From: Neisseria mucosa
GTDB lineage: Bacteria > Pseudomonadota > Gammaproteobacteria > Burkholderiales > Neisseriaceae
Length of the DNA: 64,000 nucleotides
Direction: 5' to 3'
NCBI GenBank assembly: GCA_003028315.1
Contig: CP028150.1
Span: forward strand, 1,922,001-1,986,000
In this document: piece by piece, positions 37,440 to 46,588 of the stretch
Position numbering within the stretch: position 1 is the first letter of the stretch
Layout of the letters: every line of letters begins with the position of its first letter
The notes under the pieces: generated by a model
Database searches by the model: none
Told to the model about the DNA's origin: nothing
Seen by the model: the letters and a program-made list of their open reading frames with translations, nothing else
Position numbers and translations under genes: made by a program

Positions 37440-38281
37440 GAACGTGTTCATTGTCTCAGCCTCTGCTGTAAACTATCGGCATGAACAGAAAAACCTACCC
37501 AAGCGATATCAGTCGCGAGCAATTTGCGCCTCTCCTTCCCCTGCTGGAAAGTGCCCGTAAACGCACAGCGCCACGCCAGGTGGACTTGTACGATGTCTTT
37601 TGTGCCATTCTCTACCTGCAACGCACTGGCTGCTCCTGGCGCGCTTTGCCGGGCGACTTCCCCAAATGGCGCACCGTGCATTCCTACTTCCAGAGATGGA
37701 CCGAACCACGCGAGAGTGGCATCAGCATCCTTGAGGAAGCATTAAAAAAATCAGGTAGTTGCGGAGCGTCGCAAGCAGGGGCGCCATGAAGCAACTACTT
37801 TCCTGATTATTGATGCGCAGAGTGTGAAGAACACGGATACCGCCATGAAAAAAGGCTACGATGCGGGCAAGAAGGTTAGCGGTATCAAGCGACATATAGC
37901 GGTTGACACGCAAGGTTTGCCGCATGCCCTTGCGGTAACGACGGCGGATGTTACGGATAGAAAAAGCTGCCTGGTGGCATTGGAACGTGGGCGGGATAAT
38001 CTTGGTGCGATACAAAAAATCCTTGCTGACGGTGGTTACACGGGTAAGGCATTTGCTTCGTCGGTACAGGAGTTGATTGGTGCGGAGGTAGAGATTGCCA
38101 AACGAAACGAATTGCACCGTTTTGCAGTATTGCCGAAGCGATGGGTAGTAGAGCGCAGCTTTTCCTGGTTGGAAAAGAACAGGTGGCTTTGGAAAAACTG
38201 CGAGCGTAAGTTGAGTACCAGTCTGCAAATGGTAGCTTTGGCTTTCTTGGGAGTCCTGCTACGAAGACTATGAACACACTC
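37440..38281 (+). mobile_element. 842-bp IS5-family element, copy 3
   Basis: TTA duplications flank it (37437-37439 and 38282-38284). Its right terminus reads CACACTC where the other copies have CACGCTC. The last base lies 15 bases before the glycosyltransferase ATG, so it has displaced the native upstream region of that gene. Confidence 0.9.
37481..38273 (+). CDS. IS5-family transposase (two-frame), copy 3
   Basis: The 102-codon N-terminal frame (37481-37789) and the catalytic frame to 38273 are joined across the A7 run. It carries diagnostic residues shared only with copy 4: AMKKGYD, DRKSCLV and EKNRWLW. The DDE motifs are intact. Confidence 0.85.
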
Positions 38282-38296
38282 TTAAAGCATCACATT

Positions 38297-39100
38297 ATGA
38301 GACCCACACTAGACGTCATCATCCCCTGCTACAACTCCGCCGCCACCCTTCAAGCGGCTGTCGAAAGCGCCGTTTCCCAACCCGCCGTCGAAAACGTCTG
38401 GCTGATTGACGACGCCTCCATCGACGACACGCGCCTTATCATGAGCGACCTTGCCGCCATCCATCCCAAAGTCCGTTGCGAATACATGCTCGAAAACGGC
38501 GGCGCCGCCAAAGCCCGCAACTGGGGCGCCATGCAAAGCCAAACCGACTTTATCGCCTTTCTCGACGCCGACGACGTCTATGAAAACAACGTCCTCAATG
38601 CCGCCTACCTCGGCCTGGAAGCCTACTCCTACCTCAGCCTGGTCCGCCTCAAATTGCGTCCCGTCGGCTTTCCCGAACACTACCTCAACCACCCGCAATT
38701 CCCCACCGCATGGGAAAGGCTGCAAATGACCGGCGGCGGCAACACCGTATTCCGCCGCAGCATCTTTCTCGCCTGCGGCGGCTTTCCGCAAGACGAACTC
38801 TTCCGAATCTTCGGCGGCGAAGATGCCGCACTCAGCATCGCCCTGACCCGCAACAGCGTCGTCGGCTACCTCTTTGAAGAACGCGACCCCGCCGTCAGAC
38901 ACAACTACCGCCCCGGCATCCACGCCGAGCGTCTGCTCGATGCCGAACTTTTCGGCAAAACCGTCCCCGGACTGACCATAGACCACCAAAACGAAGCCGA
39001 AGCCGTCACCCGCCGCATCAGCCGCCGCCTGCAAGAAGTCAAAGCACACTCGACCTTCGAAGAAGCCGGCACCATGCCGCTCTACCCCGAGTACGAATAA
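38297..39100 (+). CDS. Family 2 glycosyltransferase
   Basis: A 267-residue GT-A enzyme. The first strand LDVIIPCYNSAATLQAAV, the nucleotide-binding LIDDASIDDT, the NGGAAKARNWGA segment and the metal-binding DADD (about 93-96, FIAFLDADDVYENN) mark a GT2 transferase. FGGEDAALSIAL provides the usual ED acceptor-side motif. It probably adds a sugar to a cell-surface glycan; donor and acceptor are unknown. MRPTLDV at 38297 is the likely start. The open frame extends 27 bases upstream into the IS end, an artefact of the insertion. Expression may depend on the IS. Confidence 0.82.
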   Translation: MRPTLDVIIPCYNSAATLQAAVESAVSQPAVENVWLIDDASIDDTRLIMSDLAAIHPKVRCEYMLENGGAAKARNWGAMQSQTDFIAFLDADDVYENNVLNAAYLGLEAYSYLSLVRLKLRPVGFPEHYLNHPQFPTAWERLQMTGGGNTVFRRSIFLACGGFPQDELFRIFGGEDAALSIALTRNSVVGYLFEERDPAVRHNYRPGIHAERLLDAELFGKTVPGLTIDHQNEAEAVTRRISRRLQEVKAHSTFEEAGTMPLYPEYE

Positions 39101-39154
39101 GCGGGCATAAACGCCAAACCCCGCCCGAACGCTTGCATTACATTGCTTGAAGCA

Positions 39155-39190
39155 AAAAGGTCGTCTGAAATCTTGTTTTCAGACGACCTT
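39155..39190. terminator. Inverted DUS terminator after the glycosyltransferase
   Basis: AAAAAGGTCGTCTGAAA and TTTTCAGACGACCTT pair around a small loop. It directly abuts the left end of the IS1655-like element. Confidence 0.75.
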
Positions 39191-39243
39191 GAATTCGGAT
39201 TTCAAGTGCAACACTAGGGTACCAGTGGTTGGAACAGATTTAA

Positions 39244-40085
39244 GAGCGTGTTCATAGTCTTCGTAGCAGGACTCCCAAGAAAGCCAAAGCTACCATTTGC
39301 AGACTGGTACTCAACTTACGCTCGCAGTTTTTCCAAAGCCACCTGTTCTTTTCCAACCAGGAAAAGCTGCGCTCTACTACCCATCGCTTCGGCAATACTG
39401 CAAAACGGTGCAATTCGTTTCGTTTGGCAATCTCTACCTCCGCACCAATCAACTCCTGTACCGACGAAGCAAATGCCTTACCCGTGTAACCACCGTCAGC
39501 AAGGATTTTTTGTATCGCACCAAGATTATCCCGCCCACGTTCCAATGCCACCAGGCAGCTTTTTCTATCCGTAACATCCGCCGTCGTTACCGCAAGGGCA
39601 TGCGGCAAACCTTGCGTGTCAACCGCTATATGTCGCTTGATACCGCTAACCTTCTTGCCCGCATCGTAGCCTTTTTTCATGGCGGTATCCGTGTTCTTCA
39701 CACTCTGCGCATCAATAATCAGGAAAGTAGTTGCTTCATGGCGCCCCTGCTTGCGACGCTCCGCAACTACCTGATTTTTTTAATGCTTCCTCAAGGATGC
39801 TGATGCCACTCTCGCGTGGTTCGGTCCATCTCTGGAAGTAGGAATGCACGGTGCGCCATTTGGGGAAGTCGCCCGGCAAAGCGCGCCAGGAGCAGCCAGT
39901 GCGTTGCAGGTAGAGAATGGCACAAAAGACATCGTACAAGTCCACCTGGCGTGGCGCTGTGCGTTTACGGGCACTTTCCAGCAGGGGAAGGAGAGGCGCA
40001 AATTGCTCGCGACTGATATCGCTTGGGTAGGTTTTTCTGTTCATGCCGATAGTTTACAGTAGAGGCTGAGACAATGAACACGTTC
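39244..40085 (-). mobile_element. 842-bp IS5-family element, copy 4
   Basis: TAA duplications flank it (39241-39243 and 40086-40088), inside the 3' end of the IS1655-like transposase. Its catalytic ORF has the same protein sequence as copy 3, in the opposite orientation. Confidence 0.9.
39252..40044 (-). CDS. IS5-family transposase (two-frame), copy 4
   Basis: The N-terminal frame (40044-39736) and the catalytic frame ending at 39252 encode the same proteins as copy 3, including AMKKGYD, DRKSCLV and EKNRWLW. They join across the A7 run near 39777. The DDE motifs are intact. Confidence 0.85.
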
Positions 40086-41124
40086 TAAGAATAAAACACT
40101 TGGCGTTTCGTAGCCAAGTGTTTTTCTTGGCCGGTGGTTCAACTCATCTTGAACCCTGCGTATCTCCCGATCGCTGATATTTCGGAAATCGGTTTGTTTG
40201 GGGAAATATTGCCGGATGAGTCCATTGGTGTTCTCATTCAGCCCTTTCTCCCAAGAATGGTAAGGGCGGCAAAAATAGGTTTCCGCCTTTAATGCTTTGG
40301 CTATTTTGGTGTGTTGGTAGAACTCTTTGCCGTTATCCATGGTGATGGTGTGGACTCTGGCTTTATGTGCCTTTAATACCCTAATGGCCGCCCGGGCAGT
40401 GTCTTCGGCTTTTAAGTTCTTTAATTTGCAGATGATGGTGTAGCGGGTAACGCGTTCGACCAAGGTCAATAACGCGCTTTTCTGATTTTTGCCGACGATG
40501 GTGTCGGCCTCCCAATCGCCGATGCGGGTTTTCTGGTCGACGATAGCAGGTCGGTTTTCTATGCCGACGCGGTCGGGCACTTTGCCTCTGGTCCATGTGC
40601 TGCCGTAGCGTTTGCGGTAGGGTTTGCTGCATATTCTGAGATGTTGCCACAAAGTGCCGCCGTTGCTTTTGTCTTGGCGAAGGTAGCGGTAAACGGTGCT
40701 GTGATGGAGTGTGATCCCGTGGTGTTTATGCAGGTAGGCGCATACTTGTTCGGGACTGAGTTTGCGGCGGATAAGGGTGTCGATGTGTTGAATCAGCTGC
40801 GAATCGAGCTTATAGGGTTTTCGCCGGTGCTGTTTGGTCAGCCGGCTTTGCTTCTGTGCTTTTTCGGCGCTGTATTGCTGTCCTTGGATGCAGTGTCGCT
40901 TGATTTCTCGGCTGATGGTGCTTTTGTGGCGGTTAAGTTGTTTGGCGATTTCGGCGATGGTGCAGTGGCGGGACAGGTATTGGATATGGTATCGTTCGTC
41001 TTGGGTCAGTTGTGTGTAGCTCATGGCAATCTTTCTTGCAGGAAAGGCCGTATGCTACCGCATACTGGCCTTTTTCTGTTATGGAAAGTTGCACTTCAAA
41101 TGCGAATCCGCCGACCTTTATTCA

Positions 41125-41281
41125 TATAGTGGATTAACTTTAAATCAGGACAAGGCGACGAAGCCGCAGACAGTACAGATAGTACGGAACCGATTCACTT
41201 GGTGCTTCAGCACCTTGGAGAATCGTTCTCTTTGAGCTAAGGCGAGGCAACGCCGTACTGGTTTAAAGTTAATACACTATA
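41125..41281. repeat. MITE-like repeat, long form (157 bp)
   Basis: The ends and flanks match the 107-bp form. Its central CAA is replaced by a module of about 50 bases (ACCGATTCACTTGGTGCTTC ... GTTCTCTTTGAGCTAA), part of which can fold (GGTGCTTCAGCACC). It lies just beyond IS1655-like copy A. Confidence 0.85.
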
Positions 41282-41346
41282 ACAAACAAACCCGTATCAA
41301 AACCGTAACGGGTAGGCTGTAACAATCTCAAAACATACCGGCAAAT

Positions 41347-41378
41347 AAAAAAGCCCGGACATTTGTCCAGGCTTTTTA
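41347..41378 (-). terminator. tRNA-Lys terminator
   Basis: On the minus strand, AAAGCCTGGACAAATGTCCGGGCTTTTTT forms a GC-rich stem followed by a T run, just after the tRNA. Confidence 0.8.
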
Positions 41379-41382
41379 AATT

Positions 41383-41458
41383 TGGTGGGTCGTGAGCGAT
41401 TCGAACGCTCGACCAACGGATTAAAAGTCCGCTGCTCTACCGACTGAGCTAACGACCC
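41383..41458 (-). tRNA. tRNA-Lys (TTT)
   Basis: Read on the minus strand, the acceptor GGGTCGT pairs with ACGACCC, with encoded CCA. The anticodon loop CTTTTAA gives TTT, and the T-loop is GTTCGAATC. It stands as a single gene with its own promoter and terminator. Confidence 0.95.
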
Positions 41459-41470
41459 GATAAGCTGTGA

Positions 41471-41499
41471 ATTATAGAAGGCGAGACTTTTCGTGTCAA
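41471..41499 (-). promoter_or_regulatory. tRNA-Lys promoter
   Basis: On the minus strand, TTGACA and TATAAT are exact consensus hexamers with a 17-base spacer, ending 12 bases before the tRNA. This is one of the clearest sigma-70 promoters in the window. Confidence 0.9.
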
Positions 41500-41580
41500 G
41501 CAATTTTCTCAAAACAACAAGATTAAATCTTTAAATATTTGATTTTCCGATTATTCGCTTTTGCATAATCTTCAGCACCA

Positions 41581-41621
41581 CAAGGTCGTCTGAAACCGTT
41601 CGAAAGGCTTTCAGACAACCT
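41581..41621. terminator. Imperfect inverted DUS after apbC
   Basis: AAGGTCGTCTGAAAC pairs with GCTTTCAGACAACCT, where one arm carries a G-to-A change in the DUS core. It lies 8 bases past the apbC stop on the minus strand. Confidence 0.65.
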
Positions 41622-41628
41622 CTGCCCG

Positions 41629-42708
41629 TTATTCCACTACAATTTTTGGGAAACGGCTGCTGAAATCTTTGCCTTTGTCTGCAATCGTCAGTGCGATTTG
41701 GAAGGCTGCGTCTGTGTAGATTTTGGCAATGGCGGGATGTTCGTCAAACAACTGTTTCGCCGTGCCGCCATCCATTGCTTCACGCACGGGCAGGCTTAAC
41801 GGGAGTTGTCCGAGCAGCGGGACATTCAGACGGCCTGCCAAGTTTTTGCCGCCTTCAGAACCGAAAATAGCTTCGGCATGACCGCAGTTGGAGCAGATAT
41901 GTACCGACATGTTTTCCAGTACGCCAAAAATCGGAATATTGACTTTGTGGAACATATCGACTGCTTTGCGCGCGTCAATCAGGGCAATGTCTTGCGGCGT
42001 GGTAACGACGACCGAACCGGTTACGGGGATTTTCTGCGACAGGGTGAGCTGGATGTCGCCAGTACCCGGCGGCAGGTCGATGAAGAGGTAGTCCACTTCG
42101 TCCCACTCGCTTTGGAACATCAACTGCTGCAAGGCCTGGCTTACCATCGGGCCGCGCCAAACTACGGCTTGATCGGTATCGACCAGAAAGCCGATAGACA
42201 TCACTTGGATGCCGCTGTCGGCTTCGACGGGAACCAGTTTTTTGTTTTGTTGGTCGGGTTTGCGGTCTTGCACACCCAACATGGTCGGCTGGCTGGGGCC
42301 GTAGAGGTCGGCATCCAGTACGCCCACTCGCGCGCCCATACGTGCCATGGCGGTGGCAAGATTGGCGGTGGTGGTGGATTTGCCGACACCGCCTTTGCCG
42401 GATGCAACGGCAATGATGTTTTTGACGCCTTTGATGGTGGCGACGCCGGGCTGTACTTTGTGTGTTGTAATTTCAGTGTCAATGCTGAGGTGGATATGCG
42501 CATCGCCCGTGATGCCGATGACGGCTTCTTGCAGGCTGTTGGCGATGTCGGCGGCGATATGCCCGACGGGGAATCCGAATTTCAGTCCGATATGGAGGCC
42601 GTCGGAACGTTCTTCCAACAGTTTGACGGCTTTTTCACTGCCGAGCGTGCGTTCGGTGCCGGGGATTTTTACTGCTTCGATTGCAGCGGAAATGGCGGGG
42701 ATATTCAT
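41629..42708 (-). CDS. apbC: Mrp/ApbC iron-sulfur cluster carrier ATPase
   Basis: A 359-residue P-loop NTPase that carries and delivers Fe-S clusters in the cytoplasm. The N-terminal DUF59-like part is followed by the deviant Walker A GKGGVGKSTTTANLA (about 103-117) with the signature lysine. The Switch/Walker B segment is DYLFIDLPPGTGD, and the cluster-binding Cys pair lies in ENMSVHICSNCGHAEAIFG (C-x-x-C). The start MNIPAISAAIEAV at 42708 is chosen because the ORF extension upstream crosses the divergent queA promoter region. Confidence 0.94.
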   Translation of the reverse strand: MNIPAISAAIEAVKIPGTERTLGSEKAVKLLEERSDGLHIGLKFGFPVGHIAADIANSLQEAVIGITGDAHIHLSIDTEITTHKVQPGVATIKGVKNIIAVASGKGGVGKSTTTANLATAMARMGARVGVLDADLYGPSQPTMLGVQDRKPDQQNKKLVPVEADSGIQVMSIGFLVDTDQAVVWRGPMVSQALQQLMFQSEWDEVDYLFIDLPPGTGDIQLTLSQKIPVTGSVVVTTPQDIALIDARKAVDMFHKVNIPIFGVLENMSVHICSNCGHAEAIFGSEGGKNLAGRLNVPLLGQLPLSLPVREAMDGGTAKQLFDEHPAIAKIYTDAAFQIALTIADKGKDFSSRFPKIVVE

Positions 42709-42783
42709 GTTGTTCTCTCTGATGCGGTGGCGTTTGAAACAGAACGAATGATACCGTATTGCCTTGTTCGGACGCAAAATATT

Positions 42784-42831
42784 GCGGGCTTGGCGTTTCA
42801 GACGACCTTTCGCATGAAACGCCAAGCCCGC
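42784..42831. promoter_or_regulatory. Perfect 17-bp inverted repeat between apbC and queA
   Basis: GCGGGCTTGGCGTTTCA and TGAAACGCCAAGCCCGC are exact inverted repeats around a 14-base loop that includes one DUS core. It sits between divergent genes, 57 bases before the queA start. It could be a hairpin in the queA leader, but no T tract follows. Confidence 0.55.
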
Positions 42832-42887
42832 GGGGAAATGCGTATAATGACCGCCTGACAAAATTTGTAAGCATCAAAATTAAGATT

Positions 42888-43931
42888 ATGGACATTTCCG
42901 ATTTCGATTTCACCCTGCCCGACCGATTAATTGCCCAGCATCCGCCCGAAGTGCGCGGCAGCAGCCGTCTTTTGGTCGCGCTGCCCGATATGCCGCTGCA
43001 AGACCGCGTGTTCGGCGATTTGCCTGATTATATTGAGGCGGGCGACGTTTTGGTGTTCAACAACACCAAAGTCATGAAAGCGCGGCTGTTCGGGCAAAAA
43101 GAGAGCGGCGGAAAAATCGAGGCATTGATAGAGCGCGTTTTGGACAACCACACCGCGCTGGCGCACATCCGTTCGTCCAAATCGCCCAAACCCGGCACGA
43201 AGCTGATTTTTGAAGGCGATATTTGTGCCGTCATGGTTGAGCGTGCGGACGAACTGTTCTGCCTGCGCTTTGAAGGCGAACAAACCGTTTACGAACTTCT
43301 GGAGCAAAACGGCCATCTGCCGCTGCCGCCCTATATCGAACGCGCAGCCGGCGCGGATGACGACAAACGTTATCAAACCGTCTACGCCAAACATCAGGGC
43401 GCGGTCGCGGCGCCGACGGCGGGTTTGCATTTTACGGACGAGCTTTTAGGTCGTCTGAAAGCCAAAGGCGTGGAAACGGCGGAAGTCACCCTGCACGTCG
43501 GTGCGGGAACGTTCCAGCCCGTGCGCGTGGACAAAATCGAAGAACACAAAATGCACAGCGAATGGTTTGACGTACCGCCCGAAACCGTCGCCGCCATCGA
43601 AGCCGCCCATGCGCACGGAAACAAGGTTTGGGCAGTCGGCACCACTTCCATGCGCGCCCTCGAATCCGCCGCGCGCGAGACAGGTCGTCTGAAAGCGGGA
43701 CAGGGCGACACCGATATTTTCATCACGCCGGGCTACCGCTTCCGCGTCATCGACCGCCTGATTACCAATTTCCACCTGCCCAAATCCACGCTTCTGATGC
43801 TCGTCAGCGCGTTTTCGGGCATGGAACACATCCGTTCGGTATACCGCCATGCGGTCGAACATGAATACCGGTTTTTCAGCTACGGGGACGCGATGGTTTT
43901 GGGGCGGAGAGAAACGGACATCGAGGATTAA
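42888..43931 (+). CDS. queA: S-adenosylmethionine:tRNA ribosyltransferase-isomerase
   Basis: Makes epoxyqueuosine in tRNA by moving the ribosyl part of S-adenosylmethionine. The 347 residues carry the family segments [56 protein letters not shown] and [18 protein letters not shown]. The start at [11 protein letters not shown] (42888) is the family start; the upstream frame runs through the inverted repeat. Two DUS copies are read inside the frame as GRLK. Confidence 0.95.
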   Translation: MDISDFDFTLPDRLIAQHPPEVRGSSRLLVALPDMPLQDRVFGDLPDYIEAGDVLVFNNTKVMKARLFGQKESGGKIEALIERVLDNHTALAHIRSSKSPKPGTKLIFEGDICAVMVERADELFCLRFEGEQTVYELLEQNGHLPLPPYIERAAGADDDKRYQTVYAKHQGAVAAPTAGLHFTDELLGRLKAKGVETAEVTLHVGAGTFQPVRVDKIEEHKMHSEWFDVPPETVAAIEAAHAHGNKVWAVGTTSMRALESAARETGRLKAGQGDTDIFITPGYRFRVIDRLITNFHLPKSTLLMLVSAFSGMEHIRSVYRHAVEHEYRFFSYGDAMVLGRRETDIED

Positions 43932-44027
43932 AAGATACTGCTCCTCCTGCCGCCCTTCCCGCCCTGGAAATTTGCTTTTGAATCCGGCAACGGTTTTTAA
44001 ACGCTTATTTCGTAAAATTTCCTATGG

Positions 44028-44047
44028 ATTCCCGCCCGCGCGGGAAT
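44028..44047. repeat. dRS3-type repeat
   Basis: ATTCCC and GGGAAT enclose GCCCGCGC, the 20-bp neisserial dRS3 form. It is the only clear feature in the otherwise empty stretch between queA and the next IS. Confidence 0.8.
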
Positions 44048-44205
44048 AACGGCAGGAACCTTATTATTTCGGTTCGCCATCAGTCTCCCGATTCAATATG
44101 AAAACGGCTTTAATTCATGAAGTCGAACTTCAATTATTTGCATCTTCCTTTTCTTGATTGGTTTTCCTGAAAATTCGTCTAACAAAAACATAGGGAAGAA
44201 ATATT

Positions 44206-45061
44206 AGACCTCTTGCGAAAGTATCCTGAAGATTTACAATTCCCAAATGAAATACGAAAACCTAATCCAAAGAAGCGACAGGGAATTCAAACGGCTCACA
44301 GGTGTAACGCCCGTCCTTTTTCATGAAATGCTGCAAGTCACCACAGAAGCAGAAAGCCGGAAGGTCAAGTCGGGCAGGCCGCATACGCTCGGTTTGGCAG
44401 ACCAACTGCTGCTTACCCTAAGTTATCTGCGCCATTATCATACCCAACTCGAATTGGCCGCTATCTACGGTCTTTCTGAAAGTAATGTCTGCCGCACCAT
44501 CCGTAAAACTGAGGACGCTCTCATTCGTTGCAAACGCTTTTCCCTGCCAAAACACAAGAATCCGGGCGATCAAACGGTCATCATTGACGTTACCGAAAGC
44601 CCGATTGAACGTCCCAAAAAAACAGCGGCAGTATTACAGCGGCAAGAAAAAGCGACACACGGTTAAAATCCAAGTCATATACGGCAGAGAAACTGAAAAA
44701 ATCATCAGCATCCAGACGGGGATGGGTGCTCAGCATGACATGCGTTTAGCCAAGAAGCACCTTGCAGAGCTTTATCCCTACAAAATAGTCATTGCGGATA
44801 GGGGTTATCAAGGATTGGCTAAAACCGGATTACAGACCCCGAAAAAGAAATCTAAACATCATCCGCTGAACAAACAGGATAAAGAGGCGAACAGGTGGTT
44901 AGGCAAACTCAGAACCGTCATCGAGCACATCAACAGAAAAATTAAGATATTCAAAATCTTGTCGCTACCTTACCGCAACAGGCGGAAACGGTTCGGGTTA
45001 AGGGCAAATCTGATTGCAGGACTGGTTAATGCGATGGGATGAATATTTTCGCAAGAGGTCT
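44206..45061 (+). mobile_element. IS5-family element (856 bp)
   Basis: The perfect 15-bp terminal inverted repeats AGACCTCTTGCGAAA and TTTCGCAAGAGGTCT bound the element. It is a different IS5-family member from the 842-bp and IS1106-like elements and occurs once here. Confidence 0.85.
44247..45042 (+). CDS. IS5-family transposase in two frames
   Basis: The first frame (44247-44666) begins MKYENLIQRSDREFKRLTGV with a helix-turn-helix (LELAAIYGLSESNVCRTIRK) and the first DDE segment VIIDVTESPIERPKK. The second frame picks up with QRQYYSGKKKRHTVKIQVIYG and the ADRGYQGL and RTVIEHINRKIK motifs to the stop at 45042. The frames meet at seven A residues after CCC (about 44616), requiring a +1 shift. 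This is either programmed slippage or a one-base insertion. Confidence 0.8.
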
Positions 45062-45469
45062 ATTGAAAGAAAATTCAAAGTCCCCTGAATAAAATTCAAA
45101 TTCCAACTGTATTTATTGATATAGCCGAGAAGGAACATATCGGATAAAAAATATAGAAATTGATAACAAGCTATGACCAATATGACGAAAAATATAAACT
45201 GCTTCCAGTTTTTCATAGAATACCTCACACCATTTCCAAAAGTTCCGACGCTGCCAACGATACATCCATACCCTTGCTGCTTCATGCTTTTCCTGATTGA
45301 AGCCCGTCGGTAGGTTTTTCAATAACAAATATTCATTATTGCCGATGCATTCTAAAGCTTTTTCAGACTCATCCGTACTTATTCCCCATCAAATATCCTT
45401 TACATTCAGCCGCAGCTTGATGTCGTCTGAAAACGGGGTTACGTTGGGGTTGATGATGGAAGGTCCTTG
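45062..45469 (-). other. Gene debris between two insertion sequences
   Basis: Minus-strand remnants that read like coding sequence but match nothing I recognise. The end of one ORF (GPSIINPNVTPFSDDIKLRL ... NVKDI, stop) is cut off by IS1655 copy B. It is followed in the same frame by STDESEKALECIGNNEYLLL and KNLPTGFNQEKHEAARVWMY, a Trp-rich stretch. A small membrane ORF (start about 45216, MKNWKQFIFFVILVIACYQF) runs into the IS5 element. They may be remains of a small-effector or membrane-protein locus truncated by both elements. Confidence 0.4.
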
Positions 45470-46541
45470 GATTCGGATTTCAAGTGCAACACTAGTGTAT
45501 CAGTGGTTTGAACAGATTCAAGAATAAAACACTTGGCGTTTCGTAGCCAAGTGTTTTTCTTGACCGGTGGTTCAACTCATCTTGAACCCTGCGTATCTCC
45601 CGATTACTGATATTTCGGAAATCGGTCTGTTTGGGGAAATATTGTCGGATGAGTCCGTTGGTGTTCTCATTCAGCCCTTTCTCCCAAGAATGGTAGGGGC
45701 GGCAAAAATAGGTTTTCGCTGCTAATGCTTTGGCTATTTTGGTGTGCTGGTAGAACTCTTTGCCGTTGTCCATGGTGATGGTGTGCACTCTGGCTTTATG
45801 TGCCTTTAATACCCTAATGGCTGCTAGGGTAGTGTCTTCGGCTTTTAAGTTCTTCAATTTGCAGATGATGGTGTAGCGGGTAACGCGTTCGACCAAGGTC
45901 AGTAATGCGCTTTTCTGTCCTTTGCCGACGATGGTGTCGGCTTCCCAATCGCCGATGCGTTTTTTTTGGTCGACGATGGCGGGTCGGTTCTCTATGCCGA
46001 CGCGGTCGGGCACTTTGCCTCTGGTCCATGTGCTGCCGTAGCGTTTTCGGTAGGGTTTGCTGCATATTCTGAGGTGTTGCCACAAAGTGCCGCCGTTGTT
46101 TTTGTCTTGGCGAAGGTGGCGGTAAACGGTGCTGTGATGGAGTGTGATACCGTGGTGTTTGCGCAGGTAGGCGCATACCTGTTCGGGACTGAGTTTGCGG
46201 CGGATAAGGGTGTCGATGTGTTGAACCAGCTGCGAATCGAGCTTATAGGGTTTTCGCCGGTGCTGTTTGGTCAGCCGGCTTTGCTTCTGTGCTTTTTCGG
46301 CGCTGTATTGCTGTCCTTGGATGCAGTGCCGCTTGATTTCTCGGCTGATGGTGCTTTTGTGGCGGTTAAGTTGTTTGGCGATTTCGGCGATGGTGCAGTG
46401 GCGGGACAGGTATTGGATATGGTATCGTTCGTCTTGGGTCAGTTGTGTGTAGCTCATGGCAATCTTTCTTGCAGGAAAGGCCGTATGCTACCGCATACTG
46501 GCCTTTTTCTGTTATGGAAAGTTGCACTTCAAATGCGAATC
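45470..46541 (-). mobile_element. IS1655-like IS30-family element, copy B, intact
   Basis: The terminal repeats GATTCGGATTTCAAGTGCAAC and GTTGCACTTCAAATGCGAATC agree at about 19 of 21 positions. It is about 1.07 kb long. The sequence is nearly the same as copy A but with an intact 3' end. Confidence 0.85.
45492..46457 (-). CDS. IS1655-like IS30-family transposase
   Basis: A 321-residue DDE transposase, complete. The order is an IS30 helix-turn-helix (TIAEIAKQLNRHKSTISREI), a second DNA-binding region (SPEQVCAYLRKHHGITLHHS), then the catalytic core with Asp in DWEADTIVG, Asp in TMDNGKEF and Glu in PYHSWEKGLNENTNGLIRQY. It ends VLFLNLFKPLIH, which is the native tail lost in copy A. A few residues differ between the copies, for example AAKTYFC here and KAETYFC in copy A. 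Confidence 0.92.
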   Translation of the reverse strand: MSYTQLTQDERYHIQYLSRHCTIAEIAKQLNRHKSTISREIKRHCIQGQQYSAEKAQKQSRLTKQHRRKPYKLDSQLVQHIDTLIRRKLSPEQVCAYLRKHHGITLHHSTVYRHLRQDKNNGGTLWQHLRICSKPYRKRYGSTWTRGKVPDRVGIENRPAIVDQKKRIGDWEADTIVGKGQKSALLTLVERVTRYTIICKLKNLKAEDTTLAAIRVLKAHKARVHTITMDNGKEFYQHTKIAKALAAKTYFCRPYHSWEKGLNENTNGLIRQYFPKQTDFRNISNREIRRVQDELNHRSRKTLGYETPSVLFLNLFKPLIH

Positions 46542-46544
46542 CGC

Positions 46545-46575
46545 CGTCGTCTGAAAACTTTTCAGACGACCTTTT
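46545..46575. terminator. Inverted DUS hairpin after the ABC ATPase
   Basis: CGTCGTCTGAAAACTTTTCAGACGACC forms a stem with almost no loop, 14 bases past the ATPase stop on the minus strand. Confidence 0.7.
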
Positions 46576-46588
46576 CCACATCCGCATC

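Larger units (their letters stand above)
39214..41024 (-). pseudogene. IS1655-like transposase, 3' end split by insertion
   Basis: IS30-family DDE transposase beginning [20 protein letters not shown] with the IS30 helix-turn-helix (CTIAEIAKQLNRHKSTISREIKRH). The catalytic region DWEADTIVGKNQKSALLTLVER and TMDNGKEFYQH is intact. After SVLFL the frame enters IS5 copy 4 and stops 10 codons later. The displaced tail (NLFQPLVP, stop at 39214) lies left of the insertion. Only the last 9-10 residues are altered, so activity may persist. Confidence 0.85.
39192..41108 (-). mobile_element. IS1655-like IS30-family element, copy A, interrupted
   Basis: The imperfect terminal repeats (ATTCGGATTTCAAGTGCAAC, and GTTGCACTTCAAATGCGAAT on the right) match copy B. 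The left third is separated by IS5-family copy 4 at 39244-40085. Edge positions are uncertain by a few bases. Confidence 0.8.

Noticed and set aside
37440..40085. Glycosyltransferase gene and flanking IS copies as a true composite transposon
   Set aside because: Each IS copy has its own target duplication (TTA on both sides of copy 3, TAA on both sides of copy 4), and the outer flanks do not match each other. Copy 4 also sits inside an IS1655-like element. Independent insertions explain the layout.
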